Source: Tenebrio molitor
Taxonomy: Eukaryota > Arthropoda > Insecta > Coleoptera > Tenebrionidae
Length of the DNA stretch: 64,000 nucleotides
NCBI RefSeq assembly: GCF_963966145.1
Contig: NC_091052.1
Coordinates: 12,958,001 to 13,022,000, forward strand
Direction: 5' to 3'
Shown here piece after piece: positions 1 through 11,459 of this stretch (its first letter is position 1; every line of letters starts with the position of its first letter). A program made the position numbers and the translations under genes. Under the pieces are notes generated by a model that worked only from the letters and a program-made list of their open reading frames with translations, was not told the origin of the DNA and did no database searches.

Positions 1-1135
1 AAAAATGGTGGATGCGCCGGGAAAATTTTAAACAAATTTTAGGATATCTCGGTTATTTTCAAAGGTTCATAAAATATAAAAACTGTGTTTTGTAGATTCA
101 GATATGACAAAATCGATGAAGCAAGTCGCATTTCGATTTCTCGTACAGCTGAAGTACACACAATTTTTATTGATTTCAAAAATGATAGATGCGCCGGGAC
201 ATGTTCTGAACAATTCCTAAGATTTGGTTCACTTTTTTGGCGAACTAGACAGGATTTAGAAAACGTTTTTCATGGGTTTTCTCCCAATCAATTCAATGAA
301 AAAATTCACATTTATCTACCTCTGACGTTAACAGCAGAAATAACAGATCATTTTTAATTAAAATAAAAAATGTATTTGGGTCAAAGCTCTTTTGGTTCAG
401 ACTTCAATATTTTACAAGTTATGAAGGAATTTATATAATCAGTTGATCAAAAAAAAATAGTTTCCAAAATGGTGGATGCGCCGAAGAAAATTTGGAATTA
501 ATGCCGGAATACCTTTGTTATTGGGAAAATCATGACAAAATATTTTATGAAAACCAAATTCTTTTCTTTATTGAATTACGGTTGTCAAAAAAATGTTAAA
601 AAAATAATTTGCTAAAAGGGTTGATGCGCCAGAAACTGGAACAAACATTTGGATATCTTAGTTACTTCGAGAAGAGATAAAATGCCTTAATTTTATCTTA
701 TCTACAATATGACCAACTGCAAAACGATTTTTGATTGAGAGAAAGTTCTTTGTGTACGGATTAAATTTAAAAAAAATTTTAGTTTATAAAAATGGTGGAT
801 GCGCCAGGAAAAAATAGGAATAAATACCACAGTATCTTCGTCGTCTGGAAAGCTATACGGTATGCAAAAACTGCATTTTATAGATAACAGAACATAATGA
901 TGAAAGACGAATTTCTTTGTTTCGTAAAGTTTTTATGAAAATATTTTTTAATGATTATAGAAATGGTGGATGCGCCGGAAAAGATATTACAATACCTTAG
1001 TTATCTGGAAAGGTAGGTGATATGCGAAAAGTGCACTTTATAAACTTTGATTTGACAAAAACCTTAAAGAAAACCGAATTTCTTTTTTCGTAAAGTATTG
1101 TGAAATTATTTTTATGATTACAAAAATGGTGGACA
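1..1135 (+). repeat. Satellite-like array, + orientation (unit about 170-280 bp)
   Basis: Seven box copies start at about 5, 182, 469, 617, 792, 963 and 1126; the last is cut after GGTGGA. Between boxes the units share a second block, AAACTGTGTTTTGTAGATT followed by TATGACAAAAT..AATGAAG..AACCG, and then a T-rich tail before the next box. The box is clearly better conserved than the spacer. The array runs off the left edge of the window. Nothing in it looks coding. Confidence 0.85.
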
Positions 1136-2590
1136 TATTTTGCCAAACAAACGATATCTTCCTTGTTTGACGAGCTAAATGAAATATGGAAATTGTGTTT
1201 TATGGACTTTATCATGGAAAATTCACTGGAGAAAATAATGTTTTTAATCTGCCATATTATCGGGAGGAACAAAGATTTTTGAAGTTCCGGAAAAACCTGG
1301 TCGGATAACGCGTCCTTTGTCCAGAATCGATTATTTAGCCACAGTAAATGTGTAAGCAAGCAATTTGCGTACAAATCCCGAAAACCCGCCGCCAATGAAA
1401 AGAACAATCACGTTCCACCGGACTTTGTTTCGTCGTTGTCCGAAGGACTGCGATTAGAACCGGTCGATTTCGTCCGGTAATTACTTATTTATGACTGGTG
1501 CGCCCCAACAAAGCTAGAAAAGTGCACGCCTCCGGTACACTGTTTATTTGCAGTATCGAACGTTGAATTTGTCATCTGTTTCATTTGAATTTGAGGTCTA
1601 CGCTTCGAGCTTAAACAATTAATATAATTTAACAAAATGTATTCAGGGATAATCAATTCGCTTGGCTAAATTTATCCAACAGAGACAAAAGCTCTTTTGG
1701 AGCTAGAAACTATGGTTTCCTCCGTAATCGGGATCGGTTCTGGTTTCCACACTACAAATCAAATTACGCCACATTGTTCGTGATACGTATCCGTCCTTCA
1801 AGTGCGTGATTGTTGTCGACGAACAGCCCGAAAAATATAATTGATAAATTCGCGAAGAAAGCTCCGAAAGCTGACGCCGAAAAAGCACAAAGGAGCGAGA
1901 TTGATTCTCCTCTCGTCCTGCGGCTGTCCCTTCACTAATTACCGTTTACGGCCCTGTTTCCTAATAATAAACACACCTTGACTCGACGCGCGTCTTTTGT
2001 TTTTTCCACCCCCTCCTGTCGATGCATTAATAGCGGCGGTGCTAACTAGCTAGTTTCTATAGCGACGCTATCGCTAACGTCCCCTCTTGAGCGTTAAATG
2101 ATGTTGCATTAGCACTTTTAGCATCCGGGGTCAGCAGATAAAGTGAAGAGCCAACTCATTCGGCTAGGTTGATGTAGGTGTTGTTTGTACGAAATCTCCG
2201 TAGACTAATTTATCTCGAGAGCACACTGTAACTTGGTGATAATAAATTTTGGTTTCAAAAGTGTGCTGACAAGTGGGATACTTTTCCGACTCGGACAAAA
2301 TGCAAAGTAATGGAACAAAGAGGAACGCTGATCTGTAATTAGGTCAGTTTAAATTATTTACAAAATAATGCAGACCACAAAATTAGATATTTGCGGCGAA
2401 GGCTGGGTTTCTAATTAGCAATCAACTGTTGATTTGCATGCAGGACGTGTCCGCGGTGATGCACTAAAAAGCAACGGGGCCTTTGTAGTCCATCTCATTT
2501 CACGGGCGGTTGATGATTTCTTGCAGGCAACAGTTATTACACAAAAAATCTTTTGCAGTAATTCTCAGAAAATCAGACTAGTGGAAGTAG
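1136..2590. other. Non-repetitive noncoding stretch
   Basis: This stretch has higher GC than the flanking arrays and only short ORFs on either strand. I see no splice-bounded exon, RNA gene or repeat unit. It may be intergenic DNA upstream of the TMTC exon. Confidence 0.4.
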
Positions 2591-2945
2591 GAGAAATGGT
2601 GGAGGCGTCGGGAAATATCTTAGACAAATAATTCTATCTCTTCGCTATTTAGTCAGTCAGATAGATAATTCTTAGGAATTGTTTGGTATTGTATTTATTA
2701 TGGTGGGTCAAATAAAGAAAACCGCATACTTCTATCTCAAACAACAACTAATAAAACGTGTTCAATTGAAAAGTTCATCAAATTGGCTTTGATCTTTGTC
2801 GCTATCTTTGTCTAACCAACCTAATTTACCATGTTGTTGTCTTTTAAAAATTAAAGTCAAAGCCAACTTGATGAACATTTCAATTGAACACTTGTTATAA
2901 TTTATATTGCAAAAATGGTGGAGGCGCCGGGAAATATTTTCAATA
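2590..2945 (+). repeat. Two satellite units with GAGGCG boxes
   Basis: Boxes lie at 2596-2613 (GGAGGCGTCGGG) and 2915-2932 (perfect GGAGGCGCCGGGA). The unit between them contains the usual AAATAAAGAAAACCGCATACTT block and is interrupted by a small palindromic element. Confidence 0.75.
2756..2895. mobile_element. Palindromic MITE-like insertion
   Basis: The left arm ACGTGTTCAATTGAAAAGTTC..AAATTGGCTTTGA is mirrored by the right arm TCAAAGCCAACTTGATGAACATTTCAATTGAACACTTG. Arms are about 45 bp with a loop of about 50 bp. It interrupts a satellite unit. There is no coding capacity and the family is unknown. Confidence 0.6.
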
Positions 2946-2965
2946 TATTTTCACATACTTACATC

Positions 2966-4258
2966 CAGGTGTCCCAGAGTTGCTTGTTATCAAAGATATC
3001 AACTTTTTTCTTTTTCTAGATGATAGCTAGGCTTCTACTTCATATTCGGAAAAAATTGCGGTATAAATACATACAGGCTGTCCCAATATTAACACTAAAG
3101 TAGCGTTTTTTTAAATGGAACCTACCCAGTTTGATTTCATTTTTGGTTTCTATGCTAAATTGTGATAAAATCTACACATGTCGTTTTTACTTATCTGCCA
3201 TCGTTTTTGACCAGTGGCACATTTTTTTACCAGAATTCCCAATTGCAGGGGTCCCTTCGAAAATTCGTACCTTCCAAATCGTTGCACATAAATTAAAATA
3301 ATTGACGCTGTTTGATTCCTGAATGTTTGCCGCATCTGTTAAGTGTTTACTGAATAACGTGCTTAGTCGCACATGCCTACTGCGATTTTTTAAATATAAC
3401 AAACTAAAAATGTCAAAAACTCATTTTTTTTCAAATGACAGCGCGCATTTATTATTACACTGGTTGTACAGTCGAATGTGAAAATCTAAGGTGCTATCTT
3501 AAAATCACTAAAAATCACTAAAATAATTAAATGTTTAATTGTTAACCACTGTTTTGTTGGTTGATTCATCTTTATGGAGTGACCATATTCTGTGATTATC
3601 TTTTGTTAGGCCTTATAGATTTTTGTATTGTCTTTTTAACGGAAAAATTGCACCAAATTTAGCGATTTAAGGATAGCACCCTAGATTTGCAGATTTGACT
3701 ATATAAACCTTATATTATTCAAAAGCTTGTCAAAAAAGCTTTCGACCAGTGCATAATAAATACGGGGTGCCATTTGAAAAAAATTAGTTTTGGACATTTT
3801 TATTTCGTTATGTTTAAAAAAATCGCAGTAGGCATATGCGACTGAGCAGGTTGTTGAGTAAATACTCAGCAGATGCGGCAAACATTCAGAAATCAAACAG
3901 CGTCAATCGTTTTAATTTATCTGCAACGATTTGGAAGGTACGAATTTTCGAAGAAACCCCTGCATTCGAAATTCTGGTAAAAACAGCGCCACTGATCAAA
4001 AACGATGGCAGATAAATAAAAACGACCTGTATAAATTTGATTCATAATTTAGCGTAGAATTCAAAAATAAAATCAAACTGGGTAGGTTCCGTTTAAGAAA
4101 ACATAACTTTAGTGTTTTTATAATATTGAGACACACTGTATATATACCGCAATATTTTCTGTGCAGTAGAAGCGCAGCTATCATCTAGAAAAAGGTAAAA
4201 GGTGATATCTTTAATAACAAACAAGTTATGGAGCTTTTTCGCAACTCTGGGACACCTG
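2966..4258. mobile_element. Long foldback (inverted-repeat) element
   Basis: The ends are CAGGTGTCCCAGAGTTGC and, inverted, GCAACTCTGGGACACCTG. The inverted similarity continues for about 440 bp on each side, for example the CTGCGATTTTTTAAA end of the left arm against TTTAAAAAAATCGCAG in the right arm. The arms enclose a loop of about 400 bp. That loop holds a second inverted pair, AAATCTAAGGTGCTATC near 3482 and GATAGCACCCTAGATTT near 3672, which is probably a nested MITE. The right flank is TA, so a TA target is likely. No transposase is present. A related half copy is at 31262-32134. Confidence 0.75.
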
Positions 4259-4264
4259 TATCTC

Positions 4265-4860
4265 AGCTGTTTGACATGATAATAATAATTGTTATCGTGA
4301 ATTAAATAAACAATACGTAACTCCTAAAATATGTCATTTATAGCTTTTGTTATCGTAAATTGAATGAATGAAACCGCATATTTCTCAAACACTGATCATG
4401 AAAATTAAATATTTAAGTAATAAAAATTGTTAAGCCCCGGAAAATATTTTTAATAAATGTTATGGCATCTGACAAGACATATATCTTCTAAAAACTGTCT
4501 TTTATAGCATCTCTTCTCGTAAAATAAACAAAGAAAACGACACGTTCCTGTGTCTAACACTAACCATAAAAATTAAATATTTTTATTGGGAAAGTGGTGT
4601 TGTAAATATTATTTTATCTAAGCTATCTGCCAAGACACATCATGTCTAGAAACTGTCTTTTATAGCTATAGTGAATTAAATAAAGAAAAATGTATCTTTC
4701 TATCTCAAACACAAAATGGTGGAGACTGTGGGAAATATTTCTCAATTATTTAGTGCGGTAGATAAAATGTAAAACTTGAATTTGCGATATCCATTCTTTG
4801 ACAAGAACCGTGCTATAGAAATATTTTTTGATCGTTATAAAATTTGAGATCGAGATACAA
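4265..4860 (+). repeat. Degenerate satellite units
   Basis: Several worn units share TTTATAGC..TATCGTGAATTAAATAAAGAAAA blocks. One box with GGTGGAGACTGTGGGA starts at 4716. The 5' units have lost the box or keep only a remnant such as TTGTTAAGCCCCGGAAAAT near 4428. Confidence 0.6.
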
Positions 4861-5985
4861 TTCCATATGGGAAGCATCAGCCGTGCAGCATTTGTCATCT
4901 GTTGATTGTAATATCCGTAACAACGTAGTAACGCGGCCTGAATGCCGCATCATCGTCGTCGACGGAGACATAACCCCCAATAACAAGTTCCTCGATCTCG
5001 TCTTAACAACCCTTCCCGCCTAGATCTCGTCATTTGCATTTTTTGTCGCTTCGCATTCCGCCTTTGTTCTGGCTCATAAACGATATGTTATTCGGCCCCC
5101 GGTTGCGAAATCCGCGGTGACGGTGCACCCCCTCGACGGTCCGCTTAAGTTTAATTAAGAAACTTCCCGCACTCCATAAAAATGCGCTGCATCCGAACAA
5201 TCGTCTAATGCGAACGTATCGCGCGGTATCAGCGCGTCCTTTGTCCTCGTCCTTTTGTTATTAAAATATACAGTGACGGTCGTAATTACGAGAGACATGT
5301 GGGAAGTGCCGGCGGCGGCGATTAAAAACTTCCATTAATAACAATAAAACCCAGATGCGTTCCGTGAAAGCGACATCGATGCCATGGCCAAGTTATTAAT
5401 GTGTGATTCCCCTCGCGGTCTCCGACGTGTCACCGCAGTTTTGCTCATATTGCCGAGATTCCGCCGGAATACAAAGACGTATAACTAAGGCAGAGGCGAA
5501 CTCGTGGTAATTGAGTTCAACCTACTCCAGAAATGTACTCGTATACGTGATGCGGCGTTTTTGCGTGCCGAACATATGTCCGCCGAACGGGAAAGAAATG
5601 TCCCTGTCATTGTTTATTTTGTTTCTTCATCAACATTTATGTATCTTCGTTTCTCCTTTTTTGGCGGATCCTGCACGACGTGATAAATGACGACGGCTAA
5701 CGATCCGCTTCCTGTTTTTAAGCGAACGTACCTCGCACGCCGACGACTGCATTTTTAACTAGCGAGGGGGTGGGAAGGACCCCTTTTCAGGAATCGGCTG
5801 TCCACCCTCACGCTTCCGAAACCAAACCATAAACAACACTACAACAAATAAAATTCACCACAGAATTTTACCAACACACGTTCTGATAAAAACTACACAG
5901 TAAAAATAAAATCGATTAGACGAACACGTAAATTGTTTGGTTTATTAGATTCTTGCTAGAATTTTCCCCAACTATTTTTAAATAT
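4861..5985. other. Non-repetitive noncoding stretch
   Basis: This stretch has relatively higher GC and stop codons in all frames at short intervals. I see no exon, RNA gene or repeat. It could hold regulatory DNA for a neighbouring gene, but nothing in the sequence proves this. Confidence 0.35.
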
Positions 5986-7790
5986 ATCGCTCGTGCGCTA
6001 CTCCACAACTTCCATATATTCAACTTTAAGCTCTCCACAAAAACTTTATGGAACTTTGAATTATCCTCTTATTGGGGGAATATCGATCCTCTTCTCTTCA
6101 ATAATCAAATACAACGAACAATTTATTTTGAACGTGTCGATTGCAAGAATGGTGGTGATGAAGGAAACTATTATACCATTATAACATTCTCACGTTGTCA
6201 TTGTTTTGCTTCTTAGTTAAAATGAATATTGGCAGGATAAATTAAATCCAGAAACTGCATTTTATAGCATTTGCTATCTAGAATCCAATGAAGAAAACCG
6301 CAAATTTCTATCTCTAATGCTAATATTAAAACATTTTATTTTGCAAAAATTATGAAGGAGTCTGGAAAAGTTTTGAATAAATATTGATATGTGCTATCCG
6401 GTAACTTTAGGGAACATTGAATTATTCTTTTATTGACTCTGTACCAAACCGTTTCTCTTTAATAATAAAATAGAGTTTGTCTCCCAAGAAAAAAAATATT
6501 TCAAAGGAAAAACTTGTCTAACGAGGAATGAAAAAGGTGTAGAAACTTACTTTATACACATTAGGAATTTAATTTTTTCTTATGTTCTTTCTGCCAAACG
6601 GTCCAATTAGACGGGAAATATTTTGAACAAAATATTACTGTATTTCTGCTATTTGATAAGATAATAATTAAGATCTGTAAATTGTATTTTATGGTGTCTG
6701 CAATCTAGAATACATTAAAAAGAACCGGATGTTTCCATCTCTAATTTAGAGCGCATAAATTTAATTGGTTTAATAGTACACAAATGGTGGAGGCGCCGGG
6801 AAAATTTTGGCATAAATATTTTTATTTCTCTGCTATTTGCTAAGGTAAATAAGATTGACAAACTGTGTTTTATAGCATTTATAATTTAGAATCCAACGAA
6901 GAAAACCGTATAATCCTATCTTTAACAATAATGGAAAAAAATGTATTTGAAAAAATAGTGGAAGCACCCGGACATATTTTGATTAAATATCCGTGAATTT
7001 TGAATTATTCTTTTACTGACTGTACATCAATCTTTTTCGCAATAATATTTTCTAAGGAAACATTTACTTTGATTTGTCAGTTTCTATAATTTTTTTTAAA
7101 ATTAATCCACGTTGGTCAGAGAGCAATAAATATTGAAGGACAATTTTACTATTACAGTTATTTATCTCCAATTAAAAAAGCAACATGCTTCTATCATCGA
7201 CAGTATTTTAAAAATAAATTAATAATCACAAAAATGGTGGAGACTGTGGCATCTATTTTGAACAACTGTTAATGTCCTTTTGGTATTTGGTAAAATATTT
7301 AAGATCCGCATATTGTGTTTTATCGTGTTTTTACTCTAGAATTCAATAAAGAGAACCGTATGTGCCCATCTCTAATATTGAGCATTAAATTAAATTTTTT
7401 AATATTGCAGAAATGGTGGAGGCGCCGGGCAATTTAAAAAATATTTCTGTTTTTCTGCTTTTTGGTAAAGTAAATAAGATTTATAAACTGTGTTTTATGG
7501 CATTTTTCCTCTAAAATTACATGAACAAAATCTCACATATCTATCTTTAACAACAGCATCAAACATTTTTGTGCCAAAATAGTGGAGAAACCAGAAAATA
7601 TTTTAAATCAATACTGCGATCTGAAATCCGGTAACTCTGCAGAACTTGGATTTATCCTTTTCTCTTGCATAATAAAATACGATTGTGCCTATATAAAATG
7701 CATTTCCAAGAAACTACTTTTATTGCAAATGGAAACATTCTAGCTAAATGCGAACAAATTTTTTGAACAAAATTTATACAGCAATTTTTT
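5986..7790 (+). repeat. Satellite array with higher-order period of about 0.6 kb
   Basis: Boxes or box remnants start near 6149, 6350, 6784, 6955, 7234, 7413 and 7579. Two clear copies have GGAGGCGCCGGG (6784 and 7413). A distinct block, TTGAATTATTCTTTTACTGACTG with TTTCTC..AATAATAAAAT, recurs near 6050, 6415, 6995 and 7640. It alternates with the AGAATCCAATGAAGAAAACCG block. Unit types therefore repeat in order with a period of about 0.58-0.64 kb over the last copies. Confidence 0.65.
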
Positions 7791-9184
7791 TTTTAATTTC
7801 ATCTATTAGAATATCTTATTTCCCCCACCCTGCTGTTCAACAAAGTAATAAACAAACGAATAAACAACAACGATAGCTGGTTCGGTATTCCGTGACCGAT
7901 TTGCATCTTTTCCCTTGTAGGACGTGGTGGTGTCGCGAGATTTTCAATTTAATAAATGCATGGAACATTTAGAGAAAATCACGCTATTCGTACGCCGCAC
8001 AATCGCCAAGGTAAATAGAGTTCAACCTCTCATTACCATTTTGATTACGAATGAGTAATTACATTGTCCTTTACATAAAAGGCGTTTTATGCCCTAATTT
8101 GGGATGGACACGCCCCACCCTTTTATCAATAGTTTCTTGCCTCCTGAATTTTCAGCATGGCTAAATTTCCACGATCTATTCTAAATCATGAACGGACTCG
8201 TATGCGGTGGAACGTAATTTACAACGATCCTCGTAACAATGTTCGTATTTTGGCTTGACTGAGAACATACGAGGCTCTAATGTGCTGAGCATGCCCGATT
8301 GCAATTTCACAAAGCGAACGGGGTTAAGGCAGACGAACGCACCACTTTTCGTTTTGCTTGTTTCACTATTGGGGGCGGCGCTTTACACCCGCGCGACCAG
8401 GTGTGCCAACTTTTTTTTTTTTTTAAACACAAAAGGATTATAAATCTACTTATGCACGAACAATGGACGGACGGCGTGAAAGGAGGTATTCATTTTGTTA
8501 CATTTTTGCACAAGACTCGCAAATGTGCACGATGATCTCGTCATTGCTGTTGTCACACCGCAGATTAAATTTGACTCGAAAAATGTGGTGACGCGCCCCG
8601 GGGCCTTCATTTTCATTACCAACATATTGGTTCGGTATTAATTACAAAAATATCCTGTCAACGAATCCTTTGTTCTTTCTTCTTTTGAAAATTTGATATT
8701 TTCTGTTGTCGAAAAAAATTGCTGCCATCAATAAAACATTTAGACCTCGTGGCGCCATTACCACAAAAATAAAAATGTCGCCACCGCCACATTCGTTGAA
8801 ATCCGTCTAATGTGGGTCAAATAGAGCGTCCATTGTAGTTAATTATGTGGTTTTATTTGCCCAGTCCGGTCCCGATCTGCATTATTTAAATACACCATGA
8901 AAACTTAGAGCGCAATATTAAATTTATAACGACTTTGTGTAGTCGGGATCCTCGACGGCCATCAAAAAACCAAGTGGTGCTTAAAGCTCGAGATATTAAA
9001 TCTGAATGGCGTGCCAGTGCCACTATCTAAATAGTGCAGTAATTTTGGTGTGACGTAGACAAAAGCTCCGGGCGCGTCCCGCCAGTTCCCCTAATGTGGA
9101 AACAGCCCGGAGCTTTCATAATAAAGGAGGACGTGCTGTCTCGGATGTAATCGCAGACTTATTGATATTATTGATTTGTTTCAG
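7791..9184. other. Noncoding region upstream of TMTC exon
   Basis: This is non-repetitive DNA with a T-run at about 8409-8422 and only short ORFs. It ends in a good acceptor context (TTGATTTGTTTCAG) at 9184. No convincing core promoter was identified. Confidence 0.35.
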
Positions 9185-9252
9185 GATCGGACAGCGGCAG
9201 CTTCCAATACACTCCCAGCTACAGCGGTCCAGATAATCTTCTTAAACAATGA
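9185..9252 (+). CDS. Candidate 3'-terminal exon (or TMTC 5' leader)
   Basis: A polypyrimidine-type acceptor, TTGATTTGTTTCAG, ends at 9184. After two bases that would complete a codon, one frame reads SDSGSFQYTPSYSGPDNLLK-Q and then stops at TGA 9250-9252. The Ser, Gly, Pro and Tyr-rich composition and codon choice look protein-like. A stop 68 bases after an acceptor fits a last coding exon of an upstream + strand gene. I do not recognise the peptide and see no upstream partner exon in the window. The alternative is that the stretch belongs to the TMTC 5' untranslated leader and the reading frame is chance. Confidence 0.28.
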
Positions 9253-9384
9253 ACAGTCGCAGATAAATGGCCGCATAAAACTAAGCACCGAGTGCCATGC
9301 CGTGATCAATTGTGGCCAAATGTTCCATTATTGTTAAATGGACTAGGATTTATCGCCTCGTACAGGAGGTTATGCTTGATTTTA

Positions 9385-9392
9385 TGACGTCA
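9385..9392. promoter_or_regulatory. Full CRE-type site (TGACGTCA)
   Basis: A perfect palindromic TGACGTCA lies about 180 bases before the TMTC start codon. CREB/ATF-family bZIP proteins bind this sequence. A second full site lies in the intron at 10517-10524. Binding is inferred from sequence alone. Confidence 0.35.
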
Positions 9393-9571
9393 GGCTGAGA
9401 TTGCAGCGCCCCAAGATTCCACCTCGTGATGTAAAAATTTACGGGACCGCTGTGATTTAATCGGGCCGCGAAAGTGAAACCAGAAGTAATGTATCTGCGG
9501 CGTGGTCCTCATAACCGCCACGAATAAACATTCATTCACGTAATAAAGACAGTGACCGAGATTGCGGCGAT

Positions 9572-9861
9572 ATGAAGCGGCGAGGAGGCGCCGCCCCCAC
9601 GCCGGGCGCTCCAACCGAGGGGAAGAAAGGACCCAGCTCGTGGCCGATGTACAGCCTGGTGGGCACCGTCGCCGTGGCGTGCTACCTCAACGGCCTCAAC
9701 GGGGATTTCGTGCACGACGACATCCCCGCGGTCACTCTCAACAAGGACGTCCTGGCGCTCAACCCCTTCAGCCACTCCTTCAAAAACGACTTCTGGGGCA
9801 CCCCGATGGCGGATCTAGCTAGCCACAAGTCGTACAGACCCCTCACGATCCTCACCTTCAG
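9572..9861 (+). CDS. TMTC: TMTC-family protein O-mannosyltransferase, first coding exon (partial)
   Basis: This exon encodes the N-terminus of a transmembrane and tetratricopeptide-repeat (TMTC) protein. Members are ER multi-pass GT-C glycosyltransferases that O-mannosylate cadherin-type domains. Ninety-six complete codons are seen: a basic Gly/Pro-rich cytosolic tail, a hydrophobic segment at about residues 29-42 (YSLVGTVAVACYL), the lumenal GDFVHDDIPAV motif with the family's DD pair, then KNDFWGTPMA and SHKSYRPLTILTF. The start is the first Met after an in-frame TAA at 9512-9514. The exon ends at AG|GTGAGT, with the donor GT at 9862, in phase 2. Later multi-TM and TPR exons are absent from the window. 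The FVHDD motif leans towards TMTC1, but the paralogue is not settled. The exon is locally GC-rich compared with its surroundings. Confidence 0.9.
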
Positions 9862-10652
9862 GTGAGTCCCTCTAATTAAAATCTGCAGTGGTAAAGGGTC
9901 TTGACCGGGAGGAGACCGTGATTTCCGGTCGACAAACCACTTGGGTCAGAATATAACAGATACAAATTGTTCTCGCGAGCCATGCACTCCCAGAGACTTG
10001 TTAGCGATGGTTTCGATTCCGCAAATTCCGAACTTCACGAACTGTTCCACCGGAGGATGATAACACATTTCAATCGTACGAACAACTATCGGAACCGTAA
10101 AAAATTTAATAAAAGCTCTGGACTTAAATATCGGAGCGAGCTTTGTTCAGGTGTTACGCGTTAATAAAAATTTATACTGCAATCCTTGTTTACGAGTGTT
10201 AGAAGCGGTTAAGCAGCTCGAGTGCAATTATAACGGCTCGATTTTAGCCGGGCTAGTTTTTGAGAGAATCCGGAATTCCGGATCGACCTCATTAGTAGTG
10301 CGCAGTAGTGAAATGTTGCGATATCTTTTATTCCAACGTTCGATCAGATAGTTCCTATCTATGGCACTGATGAAAGCGTAGCACCCACAATTTACCATTG
10401 TCTGTGTAAACGACACCCGTTGACGGTTCGGCCCCGTGAAATACTTTCCACTTTCTGCAAGCATGTTCCTTCACTGATTGCTTCTTAACTGTCTTATCCA
10501 AATAGTTGGAAATCGGTGACGTCAAAAAATATGTGAGCGGAACATCGTTACTCTCTCTATTTTCGATTACATTTTGTTTATTATTTACAGGATACATTTT
10601 TTTTTAAATATAAATGTGGCCTTTATTATTTTGACTAGAGAAAACCGTAAAA
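9862..10652 (+). other. Start of TMTC intron 1, no repeat seen
   Basis: Intronic sequence follows the GTGAGT donor. It contains short ORFs only, a full TGACGTCA at 10517-10524, and no satellite box. No further TMTC exon was found anywhere downstream on the + strand, so the intron may extend beyond the window. Confidence 0.5.
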
Positions 10653-10666
10653 TAGTTATTTACGTG

Positions 10667-10768
10667 ACAAGTCCGGAAAGTTAGATTTTACTGGATGAGT
10701 AAGCAAATACCAGGACGAGTCCTAGACGAGTCCTGGTAGCTTACGAGACCAGTAAAAGCACTTTCCGG
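10667..10768. mobile_element. 102-bp palindromic MITE nested in copy 1, with empty-site support
   Basis: It is almost fully palindromic, with CCGGAAAGT near the left end and ACTTTCCGG at the right end, and an inner CCAGGACGAGTCC hairpin. ACGTG flanks both sides (10662-10666 and 10769-10773). The inverted copy at 59 kb reads straight through as TTTACGTGGTG with a single ACGTG. This supports a 5-bp target duplication. Confidence 0.7.
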
Positions 10769-10963
10769 ACGTGGTGCGTACAACTTTTTTTTTGCAATCG
10801 TGAATTTTTCACTTTTATGTAAAGAATGTATCATTTTAAAACTGCGGTGGCTTTGAAGTAATAATATTGCCCGTGTATTACCTTAGCAACCAGTCAACAA
10901 ACATTTTTCAATTTGTAAAAACAACGTTCGTGTTTGCAATTTTTCGTGAATTTCGGATTGAAA

Positions 10964-11280
10964 ATGAGTGATGATAGTAATTTTGACAGTAAAAATAACA
11001 TTAACGAGGCCTCTAGAGCGATTGTGACAATTTGCTACCTTCTGTGTCGCGGGAAAGGTATGAAAAAGTTTTCCGGGAATTTGAAGCATGATGTAACAGG
11101 AAAAAAGTGAAACAGATAACTGAAGAAGTAGTGCTAGTGTACATCGGAGGATGGAAGTCTACATCAGTGGCAGAAAATATAAAATTCCATTCAGAATAAA
11201 ATTAACATCGGGAAAAAAATACAGAACCAGAAAGAGAATACTACTACGTCCGGAAGCGGGAAACTCGTTCACCTAGAAGA
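10964..11280 (+). pseudogene. Remnant of a Crypton-like tyrosine recombinase gene
   Basis: Translation from ATG 10964 begins MSDDSNFDSKNNINEASRAI and loses frame after about 22-24 codons. About 50 codons further on, another frame reads QITEEVVLVYIGGWKSTSVA. In the second copy this continues as EGYIENSIQNKINIAKKIQ. From family knowledge, GWKS..VAEGYIENS resembles the region around the tyrosine nucleophile of DUF3504/Crypton-type recombinases. The N-terminal domain therefore appears joined directly to the C-terminal end, with the middle catalytic part deleted. Copy 1 has further lost the Tyr segment. This is a non-functional derivative; the family call is by recalled motif resemblance only. Confidence 0.5.
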
Positions 11281-11459
11281 AGCGACTCATTCATAACGGC
11301 ATATAATTGTACACTTAATGTATATCATAAAAAAATTTCTTGTTCTACAGGACTAGTCCGGTAAAAACACACCCAGCGGACTAGTCCGGTAAAATGGAAC
11401 TTTCCAGGTGGAAAATTATTAAAGTAAAGTGCTCATTACAGTACGATTGCAAAAAAAAT

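Larger units (their letters stand above)
10653..11452 (+). mobile_element. Deleted Crypton-like tyrosine-recombinase element, copy 1
   Basis: This copy is closely similar, inverted, to 58365-59106. It starts TAGTTATTTACGTG and ends with two GGACTAGTCCGGTAAAA motifs near 11350 and 11380. These are followed by GGAACTTTCC and GTGCTCATTACAGTACGATTGC. Inside is a broken coding region that keeps only the two ends of a recombinase-type protein. A 102-bp MITE is nested near the left end. Confidence 0.65.

Noticed and set aside
5..22. CENP-B box identity of the conserved box
   Set aside because: Only the terminal CGGGA agrees with the CENP-B consensus. The TTCG and central A positions differ in every copy examined.
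9536..9822. ORFs at 9536-9775 (minus) and 9562-9822 (plus, other frame)
   Set aside because: They are shadow frames over the TMTC exon, whose own frame carries the family motifs.
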